In this document: positions 53,730 to 63,196 of the stretch, in pieces
Layout: each line of letters opens with the position of its first letter
How positions within the stretch are numbered: the stretch's first letter is position 1
Source: Microvirga ossetica
GTDB taxonomy: Bacteria > Pseudomonadota > Alphaproteobacteria > Rhizobiales > Beijerinckiaceae
DNA: 64,000 nt
Reading direction: 5' to 3'
NCBI RefSeq assembly: GCF_002741015.1
Contig: NZ_CP016616.1
Location: 1,409,501 to 1,473,500, forward strand
The notes under the pieces: model-generated
Database searches by the model: none
What the model was told of the DNA's origin: nothing
The model's input: the letters and a program-made list of their open reading frames with translations, nothing else
Made by a program: the position numbers and the translations under genes

Positions 53730-53806
53730 CCTCATCCTGAGGGCCGCCGGAGGCGGCGTCTCGAAGGATCAGGGAGAGATTTATGAGCCAGCCCCTCAGG
53801 ATGAGG
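53730..53806. repeat. Palindromic repeat, family C, copy 2
   Basis: CCTCATCCTGAGG (53730-53742) and CCTCAGGATGAGG (53794-53806) are inverted copies; the inner GGCGTCTCGAAGGATCAGGG shares GTCTCGAAGGA with copy 1 at 15950-16052. Lies in the region left downstream of metQ by the IS. Confidence 0.8.
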
Positions 53807-53831
53807 GCGAGATTGATCGACCAGACTTTGA

Positions 53832-53856
53832 GGCCGGGCCAACGCCCGGCCTTTTG
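53832..53856 (+). terminator. Intrinsic terminator, probably the original metNIQ terminator
   Basis: Stem GGCCGGGC (53832-53839) and GCCCGGCC (53844-53851) with loop CAAC, then TTTTG. It now lies beyond the IS, about 1.84 kb after metQ. The rest of the 312-bp interval 53676-53987 contains the family C repeat and presumably the promoter of the next gene. Confidence 0.8.
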
Positions 53857-53987
53857 TTCGTCCGGCGGCGGCGCGCTTCGACATCAGCCCGCACCTTGAC
53901 AAAGAAGCCGGCTAAGTTTCCCATCGCATCGTCTTTCGTGACGACAAGAGGCACGGCACAGGAATGCCGGCCTCAAGGAGGAAACTT

Positions 53988-55016
53988 ATGCGACTCTCAT
54001 GGATGGGCCTTGCCCTGACTGCGGCGGTCTGCGCCGCGCCCTTCGCGGCGCAGGCTCAGGCGCCGATCACCATCTATTGCTCCATTCTCGAAGAGCAGTG
54101 CCGCGTCGGCGTCGCCGCCTTCGAGAAGGCGACCGGCGCCAAGGCAACGATGGTGCGCAAGAGCACCGGCGAGACCCTGGCGCAAATCCGGGCGGAAGCC
54201 GCCAACCCGCGCGCCGATATCTGGTGGGGCGGACCGGGCGATTCCCACATCCAGGCGGCCGAGGAAGGGCTGACGGTGGAATACAAGTCGCCGAAACTTC
54301 CTGAGCTGCACGACTGGGCGCAACGCTTTGCGGAACAATCGGGCTATCGGGCGACAGGCACCTATCTCGGCGCGCTCGGCATCGGCTACAACACGAAGGT
54401 GCTCCAGAGCCGCGGGCTTCCCGAGCCCAAATGCTGGGCCGATCTGCTCGATCCGAAATACCGCGACGAGGTGCAGGTCTCGGATCCGAACTCGTCCGGC
54501 ACTGCCTATGTCTTCCTGGCCTCGCTCGTGCAGCTGATGGGTGAGGACAAGGCCTTCGACTACCTGAAGAGCCTGCACAGGAACGTCAATCAGTACACCA
54601 AGTCGGGCGCTGCTCCCGTCAAGGCCGTGGCGCTCGGCGAGACGGGGATCGCCATCGCCTTCATGCACGACATGGTGACGATGATCGCCGACGGAGCGCC
54701 CGTCAAAACCCTCGCGCCCTGCGAGGGCACCGGCTACGAAACGGGCTCGATCTCGGTTGTGAAGGGCGGCAAGAATATCGAAACGGCTCAGAAGTTCGTG
54801 GACTGGGCCCTCTCGGCCGACGCACAGAAGCTCGTCGGCGCGGACCTGAAGATCTACTCGATCGCATCCAACAAGAACGCCCCCGTCTCAGCCGATGCAC
54901 CGAAGCTGTCCGAGATGAAGCTGATCAATTACGACACCGCCAAATACGGCTCCGTCGCCGAACGCACACGACTGCTCAAAAAATGGGATGCCGAGATCAA
55001 GTCGGCTCCCAAGTAG
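53988..55016 (+). CDS. Periplasmic iron(III)/AfuA-type ABC solute-binding protein
   Basis: 342 residues from ATG 53988, chosen because AAGGAGGAAACTT precedes it. Signal peptide: LTAAVCAAPFAAQAQAP. The family pattern of FbpA/AfuA type I binding proteins is visible: ITIYCSILEEQCRVGVAAF near 26, RAEAANPRADIWWGGPGD near 70, YLGALGIGYNTKVL near 123 and SDPNSSGTAYVFLASLVQL near 165. Two cysteines near the N-terminus (YCS, EQC) and one in PCEGTG are unusual but could bond. No permease or ATPase gene is adjacent, so its transporter is elsewhere; ligands could be Fe(III) or a phosphonate-type anion. Confidence 0.87.
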   Translation: MRLSWMGLALTAAVCAAPFAAQAQAPITIYCSILEEQCRVGVAAFEKATGAKATMVRKSTGETLAQIRAEAANPRADIWWGGPGDSHIQAAEEGLTVEYKSPKLPELHDWAQRFAEQSGYRATGTYLGALGIGYNTKVLQSRGLPEPKCWADLLDPKYRDEVQVSDPNSSGTAYVFLASLVQLMGEDKAFDYLKSLHRNVNQYTKSGAAPVKAVALGETGIAIAFMHDMVTMIADGAPVKTLAPCEGTGYETGSISVVKGGKNIETAQKFVDWALSADAQKLVGADLKIYSIASNKNAPVSADAPKLSEMKLINYDTAKYGSVAERTRLLKKWDAEIKSAPK

Positions 55017-55028
55017 AGCCACACTACC

Positions 55029-55055
55029 GAGCCGGCCCGTTCGGGCCGGCTCATT
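55029..55055 (+). terminator. Terminator hairpin after the solute-binding protein gene
   Basis: GAGCCGGCCC (55029-55038) and GGGCCGGCTC (55043-55052) around GTTC, a perfect 10-bp stem 12 bp past the stop. Only a short T pair follows, so it may be a moderate terminator. Confidence 0.7.
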
Positions 55056-55093
55056 GTCGGCTTTCGTCCTCTGCACTGCAGGACGTCAAACCT

Positions 55094-56143
55094 TCAGAGC
55101 GGAATCGTCGCGGCGATGCGGCTCGACGAAACTCCGGCCTCAGCCAGGCCCGAGCCGAACGTGACGCTGCCACCACGGGACCTCGCGAGCGTTGCGATCA
55201 TGCGCATGCCGAGCCCGCGCCCATCCTTCGCCGCATCGAAATCCTTCGGGAAACCCTTGCCCTCGTCCTCGACGCTGATTTCCAGGCAGGCATCGGTCTT
55301 CGCCAGCCGCACCTTGATGTTTCCCGATCCGTATTTGATCGAGTTCGTGACTGCCTCCGTGGTGATGAGACCGAGCGCGACGAGCACGTCCGCCTTCAGG
55401 GTCAGCGGGGGCATCTCTCCGGGATCCAGGATGATCGGCCGCTGGTATGTCTCGCCCAGCGAGCTGCGCAGATCCGTCATGACCCCTTCGATGTAAGGCT
55501 GAACCTCCCCTTCCACGACGGAGCTGTCCTGCTGGAGACGCGAATGGAGAATGCCGATGGTTCCGATGCGGGCCGAGGCTTCGCTCAACTGAATTTTGAC
55601 CGCCTCGTTGTCGGAGCCGCGGGCTTGAAGGTTCAGCATGCTGCGAACCAGCTGCAGGCTGTTGGCGACGCGATGATGCACCTCGCGCATCAGGAGTTCC
55701 TTCTCCGCCAGAAGCTTCTCGCGCTCGGCTTCCCATCGCCGCCGCTCGGTCACATCCCGCGCTATGACCATGGCGGCCTTCGGCGCGAGCCAGGGCATAT
55801 GCCTCGCAGCAACTTCGACCTCAACCTCCGACCCGTCGAGACGATGCCATGTCTCGTCGACCAGCGGCGCATAGCCTGTCCGATGCATCTGATGGATGCG
55901 CTCTTCCACGAAGCTTCGAGAGCGCGCCGCCACGAACTCCAGGATCGGATAGCCGATGACCTCATCCATGGAATGGGCGCCGACGAGATGGGCGGTCGCG
56001 AGATTGGCGAGGACGACCACCTCGCCGTCATGAACGATCAAAGCATCGGGACTTAGCTCGATCAGCGTGCGGCAGTTCTGATCGTTCAGCTCCGCGAAAG
56101 GGCTGCTGGCTTTCTGTCGGCCAGAGAGCAAAGCAGTCTGCAT
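55094..56143 (-). CDS. PAS-containing HWE/HisKA_2-type sensor histidine kinase
   Basis: 349 residues. A PAS domain (about 24-135: LIELSPDALIVHDGEVVVLAN) leads into a HisKA_2 phosphoacceptor region with EVHHRVANSLQLVRSML near 154 (His156/157) and a HATPase domain with N-box TTEAVTNSIKYG near 262 and G-boxes EDEGKGFP near 292 and GRGLGMRMI near 308. No membrane segment; a soluble sensor. No response regulator is adjacent, so it is an orphan. Kinases of this class often signal to PhyR in alphaproteobacteria, which is inference here. AAGGGGG precedes the ATG. Confidence 0.9.
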   Translation of the reverse strand: MQTALLSGRQKASSPFAELNDQNCRTLIELSPDALIVHDGEVVVLANLATAHLVGAHSMDEVIGYPILEFVAARSRSFVEERIHQMHRTGYAPLVDETWHRLDGSEVEVEVAARHMPWLAPKAAMVIARDVTERRRWEAEREKLLAEKELLMREVHHRVANSLQLVRSMLNLQARGSDNEAVKIQLSEASARIGTIGILHSRLQQDSSVVEGEVQPYIEGVMTDLRSSLGETYQRPIILDPGEMPPLTLKADVLVALGLITTEAVTNSIKYGSGNIKVRLAKTDACLEISVEDEGKGFPKDFDAAKDGRGLGMRMIATLARSRGGSVTFGSGLAEAGVSSSRIAATIPL

Positions 56144-56313
56144 GGAACGCCCCCTTACTCTACGACCTTTCCTTGGGATCGCTTCACGTCTCGGAGCGCT
56201 TTTTAAATGGCGCGGATGAAACGTTACCTGAATATTTACCTGATCTGAACTATTGTTTCAGGGAGGATCGAGCCGATACCCCCGATTTTCCTGTCGGGAA
56301 GCCGACACAACGA

Positions 56314-57393
56314 TTACTTCTGTCGCGGCTCTTTCAAGTCCTCCCCGGCTGTCACCAGTTGCCCCGTCCGTTTGGCTTTCACCGCCTCCAGAAGGGCCAG
56401 GGCCGCGTTGCGCACCTCGTCCTGAATCGCCCGATCCCGGTCGAGTTCCTCATGGCTCGTCGCGTAAGGCTGCCAGTAGCCGATATAGCGGTCGATCTCC
56501 GCCGCTGTCCCGGCCGGCACGAGATCCATGGCGCGCAGCCAGTCGGACAGGCTGCGGCGGACGCTTTCCGCGCCCTCGGTATCGCCGTGCACGACGACGG
56601 AGAACAGCCGGCCGGCAAGATGCTTGGGGTAATCCCAACCCTTCAGTTCCATCTCCTTGGCGATATCCGTCTTCTTGCCCTGCGTCGATGTCGGATCCGG
56701 GTTGCCGCCATCGGCGCAGACGAGCCGATCCATCATCAGCTTCAGGGGCGACGTCACCTGATACCAATTGACCGGCGTAACGATCATGACGCCGTGCGCC
56801 GCGACCCAGCTGGGATAGATCTCGTTCATCCAATCGTGCGTCTGCCCGAGCGAGTAGTTCGGATAGCAGGAGCACGGCCAATGACACAGAGCCGCCGCGG
56901 TCGAGAAGCAGGCCTTGCAAGGATGGATGTGGCGCCCGTACTCCGCCGCGAGGCGGCTCAGCTCGAGCACCTCGACTTCCGTGTTCTCCGCGTTTGCGAG
57001 AACCTCTTTGGCGATCTCCACCAGGCGATAGCTTTTCGACATCTCGCCGGGACAGGTATGCTCGCTGCGCGACGAAGCCGAGACTAGCAGGAAGCGGGCC
57101 GGGCCGCTCGGATCCTCGTGTCGTGTCTGCGCAAGGTCGATCGCGTCTTTTGCAGCGATCCAGTCGACGGCGAGATCGTAATCCGGATCGGCGAAGCCCG
57201 GGCCGGCCTTGCGGGTCTTCGGGCTCTTGCGGTGATGGCTGTAGGCATCCCAGGCCGCATCGGCAATGCGCTTGAGCTCGCTTCCCAGCGGCTCGTAGGC
57301 CGGATCCTGGAACTGCTGCAGAAACCGCCTGCGGAACTCAGCCTCGTCGAGGGTCGGGTCGGGCGTGCCCTTCCGCGCGTCTGGAATGTGCAA
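56314..57393 (-). CDS. Flavodoxin-like NAD(P)H oxidoreductase with Cys-rich insert
   Basis: 359 residues. The N-terminal ~95 residues are a helical extension not typical of the family. The flavodoxin-like domain starts with ARFLLVSASSRSEHTCPG near 99, and continues with MIVTPVNWYQVTSPLKLMMDRLV (FMN-binding loop, here near 203) and RLFSVVVHGDTEGAE. A cluster CKACFSTAAALCHWPCSC at 159-176 places five cysteines in 18 residues, which could bind a metal or Fe-S cluster. Reaction unknown; multimeric FMN-dependent reductases are the closest relatives. Divergent from the downstream aldo/keto reductase. Confidence 0.83.
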   Translation of the reverse strand: MHIPDARKGTPDPTLDEAEFRRRFLQQFQDPAYEPLGSELKRIADAAWDAYSHHRKSPKTRKAGPGFADPDYDLAVDWIAAKDAIDLAQTRHEDPSGPARFLLVSASSRSEHTCPGEMSKSYRLVEIAKEVLANAENTEVEVLELSRLAAEYGRHIHPCKACFSTAAALCHWPCSCYPNYSLGQTHDWMNEIYPSWVAAHGVMIVTPVNWYQVTSPLKLMMDRLVCADGGNPDPTSTQGKKTDIAKEMELKGWDYPKHLAGRLFSVVVHGDTEGAESVRRSLSDWLRAMDLVPAGTAAEIDRYIGYWQPYATSHEELDRDRAIQDEVRNAALALLEAVKAKRTGQLVTAGEDLKEPRQK

Positions 57394-57542
57394 GAAGAGC
57401 TCCTATGTGAGAGTGGCCGGCCGTTAAGCTTGCAACGCAGGGTGTCCATGCCGGTTCCGGCATGGCGCCGGCCTCGCCCAGTCACTATCTGCTAATCCCG
57501 CGTCATCGCGACCGTTCTGCCGCAACTTCCATGGAGCAGCCT

Positions 57543-58370
57543 ATGTCGACCATTCCCACGATCCGCCTGAACGACGGCAATGCGATGCCGCAACTGGGCT
57601 ACGGCGTCTGGCGGGTGACCAACGAGGAAGCCGCGAGCACGGTCGGCGAAGCGATCAAAGCGGGCTACCGCTCGATCGATACCGCGTCCATCTACGGCAA
57701 CGAGGAGGGCGTCGGAGAAGCCATTGCGGCAGCCCCCGTGTCCCGTGACGAACTCTTCATCACCACCAAGGTCTGGAACGACCGTCACGGCTACGACGAG
57801 ACGCTGCGCGCTTTCGACGAGAGCCTTGCCCGCCTCAAGCTCGACAATGTCGATCTCTACCTCATCCACTGGCCGGTGGCGGGCAGCGAAGCCTATCGCG
57901 ACACCTGGCGCGCGCTGATCAAGCTGAAGGAAGAGGGCCGCGCGAAATCGATCGGCGTGTCGAACTTCATGATTCCGAACCTGCAGCGGTTGATCGACGA
58001 GACCGGCGTGACGCCGTCCGTCAACCAGATCGAGCTGCATCCGTTCTTCCAGCAGAAGGAGCTGCGGGCGTTCCACAAGGCGAACGGAATCGCGACGGAA
58101 TCCTGGAGCCCGCTCGGACAAGGCACGCTTTTCGAGAACGAGGCAATCGCCGGAATCGCGCGCAAGCACGGCAGGACGCCGGCGCAGGTGATCCTTCGCT
58201 GGCATCTGGACCAGGGCCTCATCGCAATTCCGAAATCCGTGACGCCTTCGCGCATCCGCGAGAATCTCGACGTGTTCGGCTTCAAGCTCGATGCGGAGGA
58301 CGTGAGCGCGATCGAGCGGCTCGACGATGCGGGCGGCCGCGTCGGCCCCAACCCGGCCGTCTTCGCCTGA
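57543..58370 (+). CDS. Aldo/keto reductase (2,5-diketo-gluconate reductase type)
   Basis: 275 residues from ATG 57543, chosen because GGAG at 57533-57536 is spaced 6 nt from it; the upstream ATG at 57531 overlaps that SD. AKR catalytic residues: GYRSIDTASIYGNEEG near 39 (Asp, Tyr), ITTKVWND near 73 (Lys) and DLYLIHWP near 103 (His). NADPH-binding end: AIPKSVTPSRIRENLDVF near 233. Broad-range carbonyl reductase, AKR5-like. Convergent with the anti-sigma factor gene, 9 bp apart. Confidence 0.9.
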   Translation: MSTIPTIRLNDGNAMPQLGYGVWRVTNEEAASTVGEAIKAGYRSIDTASIYGNEEGVGEAIAAAPVSRDELFITTKVWNDRHGYDETLRAFDESLARLKLDNVDLYLIHWPVAGSEAYRDTWRALIKLKEEGRAKSIGVSNFMIPNLQRLIDETGVTPSVNQIELHPFFQQKELRAFHKANGIATESWSPLGQGTLFENEAIAGIARKHGRTPAQVILRWHLDQGLIAIPKSVTPSRIRENLDVFGFKLDAEDVSAIERLDDAGGRVGPNPAVFA

Positions 58371-58379
58371 CGGCGACGG

Positions 58380-59186
58380 CTACGAACGACTCTTCGCGGC
58401 GTCGTTCGTAGCCTCGAACTGCTTGTAGATCGTCTCGGCGATGGGCAGGAGCTCTCCGCGGTCGACCTTCGCCGTGACTACATAGGACAACCCGTTGTCG
58501 ATCCAGGAGAAGGCGGAGACGCCATCCTGCGTTTCGAACCGGAATGCCGTGTGCGGTTCACTTCCGCCCGAGCGCGTATAAAGCGTCAGGCGGCCGCCGG
58601 CGGCATTCTCGTACATGAAGAGCGCCGCGGCCTCGTTGCCCGCGGGCAGGAGCCGCCCGCCGATGAGCCGGTAGCCCTGGGGATTGAGGTTCGGTGCCAC
58701 GAGCGGCTTGCCGACCCGGCGCGACAGCCACTGCACGAGATGGGCTTCCTGATCGGCGGCCACCTCGACCGGATGCAGCCGCTCGCTCACATAGATGCGG
58801 TGGGCGGCGATGGCCGTGCCAGCGGCATTCGCCATCTCGTCCTGCCCGCGCGACGCGGAAGCCCACCACACGCCCCCGAAACCGCCCAGAACGCCGCCGA
58901 TCGCGAGCCAGGCGATTGCCGCGGCAACGGCTGGACGAACCATCGGCGCACGGCGCCGGGATGCGAGGATGTTGGCGACCCGCAGGCGCGAGGGAACGGG
59001 CTCCTGCGCCTTGAAGGCCAGCCTCGCGCGCAGGGCGTCGCGCAGCTCGATCTCGCGCTCCACCTGTTCGGCAAGGGACGGCTGGTCCGCCAGATAGACC
59101 TTGATCGCCTCGAACCGGGCGGACGGGAGCCTGCCGTCGACGAAGGCCTGCAGGTCGTCCTCTCCGATGGGTCGCTCGCCCGTCAC
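58380..59186 (-). CDS. Membrane anti-sigma factor
   Basis: 268 residues. The N-terminal cytoplasmic part (PIGEDDLQAFVDGRLPSARF, about 6-25) is the usual anti-sigma opening without a ZAS zinc motif (no HxxxCxxC). A single membrane segment lies at about 80-105 (AVAAAIAWLAIGGVLGGFGG), and a periplasmic domain of about 160 residues follows, with SERLHPVEVAADQEAHLVQW near 133. Its ATG overlaps the stop of the ECF sigma gene by 4 bp, so it surely pairs with that sigma factor. The stimulus sensed by the periplasmic domain is unknown. Confidence 0.88.
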   Translation of the reverse strand: MTGERPIGEDDLQAFVDGRLPSARFEAIKVYLADQPSLAEQVEREIELRDALRARLAFKAQEPVPSRLRVANILASRRRAPMVRPAVAAAIAWLAIGGVLGGFGGVWWASASRGQDEMANAAGTAIAAHRIYVSERLHPVEVAADQEAHLVQWLSRRVGKPLVAPNLNPQGYRLIGGRLLPAGNEAAALFMYENAAGGRLTLYTRSGGSEPHTAFRFETQDGVSAFSWIDNGLSYVVTAKVDRGELLPIAETIYKQFEATNDAAKSRS

Positions 59187-59689
59187 TTCACTCTCCTCAA
59201 GACGGCACTACGCCCGTTATCCATGAAATCCCTCAAGCGTGCCCGCGCCCGGCTCAGGCGCGACATCACGGTGCCGATGGGAACGTCCAGCACCTTTGCG
59301 GCCTGCTCGTAGGACAGGTCCTCGACGCCGACCAGGAGCAGGATCGAGCGCTGCTCCTCAGGCAGCGCGTCGAGGCCCATCAGAATGTCGCGCAACCCGG
59401 CATGACTTTCCGGGCTGATGCCGGGCGCCGGAAGATCGTTCAGGGCCTCGTCGCTCACATGGGCGCCGCGCGAGCGGCGCTGGCGCAGGCCGTTGAGGAA
59501 CAGGTTGCGCTGAATGGCGAAAAGCCAGGCCCTCAGGTCCCCGTCGCGACGCTGGCCCCAGCGGCCGATGGCCCGTTCCAGGGTATCCTGGACGAGATCG
59601 TCCGCGCCCTCGTCATCCCGCAGCAGGGCCCAGGCATAGCGTCTCAATGCCGGAATCTGCGGTTCGAGAAGGGAGGCGATCTCGTCCAA
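59183..59689 (-). CDS. ECF sigma factor
   Basis: 168 residues from a TTG at 59689, preceded by GAGGA spaced 6 nt; no in-frame ATG or GTG fits. Sigma region 2: QIPALRRYAWALLRDDEGAD and DLVQDTLERAIGRWGQ near 10-42, RAWLFAIQRNLFLNGLRQ near 52. Sigma region 4: LPEEQRSILLLVGVEDLSYE and VLDVPIGTVMSRLSRARAR near 109-155. Drives transcription of its regulon when released by the overlapping anti-sigma factor. The exported COG4315-type protein lies 62 bp upstream on the same strand and may be in the same unit. The rare start codon may set low expression. Confidence 0.9.
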   Translation of the reverse strand: MDEIASLLEPQIPALRRYAWALLRDDEGADDLVQDTLERAIGRWGQRRDGDLRAWLFAIQRNLFLNGLRQRRSRGAHVSDEALNDLPAPGISPESHAGLRDILMGLDALPEEQRSILLLVGVEDLSYEQAAKVLDVPIGTVMSRLSRARARLRDFMDNGRSAVLRRVK

Positions 59690-59751
59690 GGTCTGTCCTC
59701 GGTTGCCGACCCATTCAACGACGGGCCGCCAGCCTCTGCAAGGCCGATATT

Positions 59752-60138
59752 CTACGGCATCGCGATGTGCCAGACATTGTTGACGCCATCGCCCGTGACC
59801 TCGCCCGGCTTGGTGTCCTTCACCCAGAGATAGAGCGGCTTGCTCTTGTAGGCCCATTGCTTGGACCCGTCGTCGCGGGTGACGACGCTCCAGTCGCCGG
59901 AGGCCGCAGCACCTGCAGCCGCCATCAGCGGCGGCCAGTTCTGGGCGCATTGGCCGTTGCAGGCCGACTTGCCGCCCGCGTCACGGTCGAAGGTGTAGAG
60001 CGTCATGCCCTTGGCATCGACGAGAGCCTTGCCCTTGCTCGTATCCGCCACCTTCGCGGGAGCCGCCGTTTGAGCGAACGCGACGGATGCCGCGACGAGG
60101 GCTCCGGCCAGGATGACGGGGCGTAGTAACTCTTTCAT
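59752..60138 (-). CDS. Exported COG4315-like protein with Y-x-[FWY]-x-x-D motif
   Basis: 128 residues from ATG 60138, preceded by AGGAGGATACCC, a strong SD. Signal peptide: LRPVILAGALVAASVAFAQTA. The mature part is a single repeat-pair of the COG4315 family: MTLYTFDRDAGGKSACNGQC near 45 and KPLYLWVKDTKPGE near 100. Two cysteines lie in CNGQC. Function unknown; often found with ECF sigma factors and oxidative or acid stress genes as I recall. First gene of the probable sigma/anti-sigma transcript. Confidence 0.85.
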   Translation of the reverse strand: MKELLRPVILAGALVAASVAFAQTAAPAKVADTSKGKALVDAKGMTLYTFDRDAGGKSACNGQCAQNWPPLMAAAGAAASGDWSVVTRDDGSKQWAYKSKPLYLWVKDTKPGEVTGDGVNNVWHIAMP

Positions 60139-60228
60139 GGGTATCCTCCTGAGGTCGATTGTGACCGCTTCCAAAAGACACCCGGCAGGGAGCCCTATTC
60201 CCTCCCCCATGAGAATTCTTTCGCGCCC

Positions 60229-60744
60229 TCACCGTCCGCTGGCGTTGAAGCCCGCCACAGGGTCGAGGGGCTCGCGCAGTTCGATCCGATGGCGGCCGTT
60301 GTCCTGGATCTGGGCCGTCCGGTAGGTGCCGTCGAGCTCATCCTCGGGAAGCTGGAGAATGTCGACGCCGGTGCGGCGCAGGCGGGCGACCTCCCGGTCC
60401 ACGTCGGGAACGAGGATGCTGACGACAGGCGCCCTCGTGGGCTGAACGGCGGCCGTGCTGTCGGGCTCCGGCTGCAGGACGTGGTCCGTCTCGTTGATCT
60501 CCAGAAGGAAGCCGCTTCGCTCCAGAACGGCCCGCCGCCCAGGAACGAGGCTCTGGCTGCCGATCAGCCGGAAGCCCAGATTGTCCCGGTACCATTGCAC
60601 GCTCTCGTCGAAGTCCGGCGTCCGGATCGAGGCCGAGCTCGGCCGGGGTTCGGAGGCGGCATAGGCCGTCGCCGCGGTCAGCGCGAGGCCGGAGAGGGCA
60701 AGCTGCGCCACCAGGAAAGCGCGCGGCAGGATCCGCCGCCCCAT
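60229..60744 (-). CDS. Exported VOC-family (glyoxalase-like) protein
   Basis: 171 residues from ATG 60744 (MGRRILPRAFLVAQ), chosen because it gives a signal peptide ending in AYAASEP; ATG 60795 is an alternative. A single vicinal-oxygen-chelate module follows: IRTPDFDESVQWYRDNLGF near 44 and AQIQDNGRHRIELREP near 150. Metal-binding residues are not obvious. An exported VOC protein is uncommon. It lies 91 bp upstream of the COG4315-type gene on the same strand, so it may belong to the same regulon. Confidence 0.75.
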   Translation of the reverse strand: MGRRILPRAFLVAQLALSGLALTAATAYAASEPRPSSASIRTPDFDESVQWYRDNLGFRLIGSQSLVPGRRAVLERSGFLLEINETDHVLQPEPDSTAAVQPTRAPVVSILVPDVDREVARLRRTGVDILQLPEDELDGTYRTAQIQDNGRHRIELREPLDPVAGFNASGR

Positions 60745-60874
60745 CGACAAGAATGATCGCCCTGCTGTCACGGTCCAATCCTCGCTTAGCGGCATGATTC
60801 TTAGCCGTATACACATGAACGCCTATCGGGGCGGTTTGTTTTCTGTGCAGGGGAGCCTTCCCGCTACCGCAACG

Positions 60875-60905
60875 AAAAAGCCCCGGATTTCTCCGGGGCT
60901 TCTTT
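60875..60905 (-). terminator. Terminator of the groESL operon
   Basis: On the minus strand GCCCCGGA-gaaa-TCCGGGGC is followed by TTTTTCG; on the plus strand the same stem is followed by TTCTTTAATTTT, so it could work in both directions. Stem arms at 60880-60887 and 60892-60899. Confidence 0.85.
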
Positions 60906-60929
60906 AATTTTCAGGCTGTCGTGCGTGGA

Positions 60930-60948
60930 CTTAGAAGTCCATGCCGCC
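60930..60948 (-). repeat. Duplicated groEL 3' end, distal copy
   Basis: GGCGGCATGGACTTCTAAG, encoding Gly-Gly-Met-Asp-Phe-stop, is an exact copy of the real groEL end at 61009-61027, 79 bp upstream on the minus strand. It is in a different reading frame relative to groEL, reached only by a +1 shift. The 60-bp between them encodes a Lys-rich peptide in that frame. Confidence 0.8.
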
Positions 60949-61009
60949 ACTCAAGCCCGGCTTGCCGGACTTGAGCTTTCCAAGTGATGGGCGGCCTTTC
61001 TTGGACTTC

Positions 61010-62677
<1,668 letters not shown>

Positions 62678-62710
62678 TCAAAAAATTCAGGAAAGGGCTT
62701 TTTGGCGAAC

Positions 62711-63001
62711 TTACTTCGCGACGACGCCCATGATGTCGGATTCCTTCATGATCAGGAGATCCTGGCCATCGATACGCACCTCGGTGCCGGACCACTTGCC
62801 GAAGAGCACGCGGTCGCCGGCCTTCACGTCGAGGGCGACGACCTTGCCGCTCTCGTCACGGGCGCCGGGGCCGACGGCGACGATCTCGCCCTCTTGCGGC
62901 TTCTCCTTGGCGGTGTCCGGGATGATGATGCCGCCGGCCGTCTTCTCTTCGGCTTCGATGCGGCGGACGACGACGCGGTCGTGCAGCGGACGGAACTTCA
63001 T
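62711..63001 (-). CDS. groES: Co-chaperonin GroES
   Basis: 96 residues. [20 protein letters not shown] at the start, the mobile loop region [16 protein letters not shown] near 22 and [19 protein letters not shown] near 64 are diagnostic. AAGGGGAAG precedes the ATG. First gene of the groESL operon, controlled by the CIRCE operator and a heat-shock-type promoter upstream. Confidence 0.98.
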   Translation of the reverse strand: MKFRPLHDRVVVRRIEAEEKTAGGIIIPDTAKEKPQEGEIVAVGPGARDESGKVVALDVKAGDRVLFGKWSGTEVRIDGQDLLIMKESDIMGVVAK

Positions 63002-63061
63002 GGAACTTCCCCTTTGACTGTTGGTACGGCCCCTCTGGCCGTATCCAGGTCTTGACGGCTG

Positions 63062-63088
63062 TTAGCACTGTCCGTTGACGAGTGCTAA
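63062..63088 (-). promoter_or_regulatory. CIRCE operator of groESL
   Basis: TTAGCACTG-N9-GAGTGCTAA, arms at 63062-63070 and 63080-63088; eight of nine positions are inverted and match the CIRCE consensus. It is the binding site of repressor HrcA, so groESL should be derepressed on heat shock. The hrcA gene is not in the window. Confidence 0.95.
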
Positions 63089-63099
63089 CGCTCGCCGCG

Positions 63100-63128
63100 A
63101 GATAGTCATAGGCGCGCGGGGAGTCAAG
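63100..63128 (-). promoter_or_regulatory. Heat-shock-type promoter of groESL
   Basis: On the minus strand CTTGAC (63128-63123), a 17-nt spacer and CTATCT (63105-63100). This fits the alphaproteobacterial RpoH consensus CTTGAC-N17-CYTATnT as I know it and is also near a housekeeping promoter. It lies just upstream of CIRCE, giving dual RpoH/HrcA control. Confidence 0.75.
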
Positions 63129-63196
63129 ACATCCGACTCATCATCGGCGCGATCGGACAGCCTTGACGCCTCCTAAAGGCGGGTCATGATCGTTTC

